Origin: Bacteroidales bacterium | Lineage (GTDB): Bacteria > Bacteroidota > Bacteroidia > Bacteroidales > TTA-H9 | DNA length: 64,000 bases | Assembly (NCBI GenBank): GCA_030656615.1 | Contig: JAUSOY010000081.1 | Span: 33,896 to 97,895 of the forward strand | Direction of reading: 5' to 3' | In this document: positions 63,863 through 64,000 of the stretch, piece by piece | Numbering within the stretch: position 1 is the first letter of the stretch | Layout: every line of letters starts with the position of its first letter | Position numbers and translations under genes: made by a program | The notes under the pieces: model-generated | The model's input: only the letters and a program-made list of their open reading frames with translations | Databases searched by the model: none | What the model was told of the DNA's origin: nothing

Positions 63863-64000
63863 CTATGTTCTAATTAATACAGCATTTTCTTTAAAAAGCT
63901 TGAACAATTCATAAGCCTCTGAAGAAGCTAGTATTGAATAAAGCCAAGCTTTGATAATTGTTTTTGTTCCCGATAATTTTCCGGCATATGCATACCAGTT
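63863..64000 (-). CDS. Partial gene at the right edge, C-terminal fragment
   Basis: Open reading frame entering from the right edge and stopping with TAG at 63865-63863. The visible 45 residues include WYAYAGKLSGTKTIIKAWL and end FKENAVLIRT. It is not in the ORF track because it has no start. The terminator 30 bp beyond the stop supports a real gene end. No family can be recognised from this piece. Confidence 0.55.
   Translation of the reverse strand, partial: NWYAYAGKLSGTKTIIKAWLYSILASSEAYELFKLFKENAVLIRT

Overview
This window looks like chromosome from an anaerobic or facultatively anaerobic Bacteroidota species, probably Bacteroidales or a related order. The evidence is several proteins with type IX secretion (T9SS) C-terminal sorting domains, two DUF3078 outer-membrane proteins, a short ECF sigma/anti-sigma operon, AT-rich intergenic DNA, -7 elements of the Bacteroidota form TAnnTTTG, and an [FeFe]-hydrogenase maturation gene (hydF). 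I found no rRNA, tRNA, CRISPR array, intact insertion sequence or prophage. Gene order looks mostly like housekeeping chromosome with a few accessory patches.

Layout. 1-11.4 kb: a truncated Tat-exported Gfo/Idh/MocA oxidoreductase, a GT39-type membrane glycosyltransferase, and an alpha-2-macroglobulin (thioester type)/penicillin-binding protein 1C pair with overlapping stop and start. 11.4-17.8 kb: the most distinctive region. A minus-strand cluster encodes a membrane-anchored thioredoxin, an ArsM-like methyltransferase, a 33-residue cysteine-containing mini-protein missed by the ORF track, a radical SAM/SPASM enzyme, a thioredoxin-thioredoxin reductase fusion, a DUF302 protein and a NapH-like 4Fe-4S membrane protein. 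A divergent Crp/Fnr regulator flanks it. The mini-protein and radical SAM gene have the layout of a ribosomally made, post-translationally modified peptide (RiPP) system. The methyltransferase and the Trx/TrxR proteins suggest thiol or arsenic chemistry.

17.9-27.3 kb: a small membrane protein, a cupin, an acyl-CoA dehydrogenase, an Mpl-type muropeptide ligase, a patatin with a C-terminal outer-membrane barrel, a Cys/Met-metabolism PLP enzyme and a DUF3078 protein. 27.4-33.9 kb: the RluA / T9SS protein / PASTA group opposite ddl, then rdgB, ung and a tiny lipoprotein. 34.2-38.7 kb: two large T9SS cargo proteins, one preceded by a very long palindrome. 39.5-45.8 kb: aspartase, hydF, a glycosidase-like protein fused to an FGE-type domain, and a PPDK regulatory protein. 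45.9-52.7 kb: a lipoprotein, a second DUF3078 protein, ribosomal protein L31 type B, an acyl-CoA reductase (LuxC family), a secreted unknown, mqnA (futalosine route to menaquinone) and an ECF sigma/anti-sigma/Spy-like operon. 52.9-59.1 kb: a NagZ/beta-lactamase-like fusion, a cation diffusion facilitator, a membrane unknown, a rhomboid protease and an outer-membrane barrel. 59.7-64 kb: an alpha/beta hydrolase bracketed by two decayed repeat copies, an ABC-F protein, an HsmA-family membrane protein and a truncated gene at the edge.

Functional themes are peptidoglycan synthesis, recycling and defence (mpl, ddl, PBP1C, A2M, PASTA protein, NagZ fusion), export of cell-surface proteins through T9SS, anaerobic metabolism (hydF, aspartase, mqnA), and the thiol/radical-SAM cluster, which is the best candidate for an incompletely described system.
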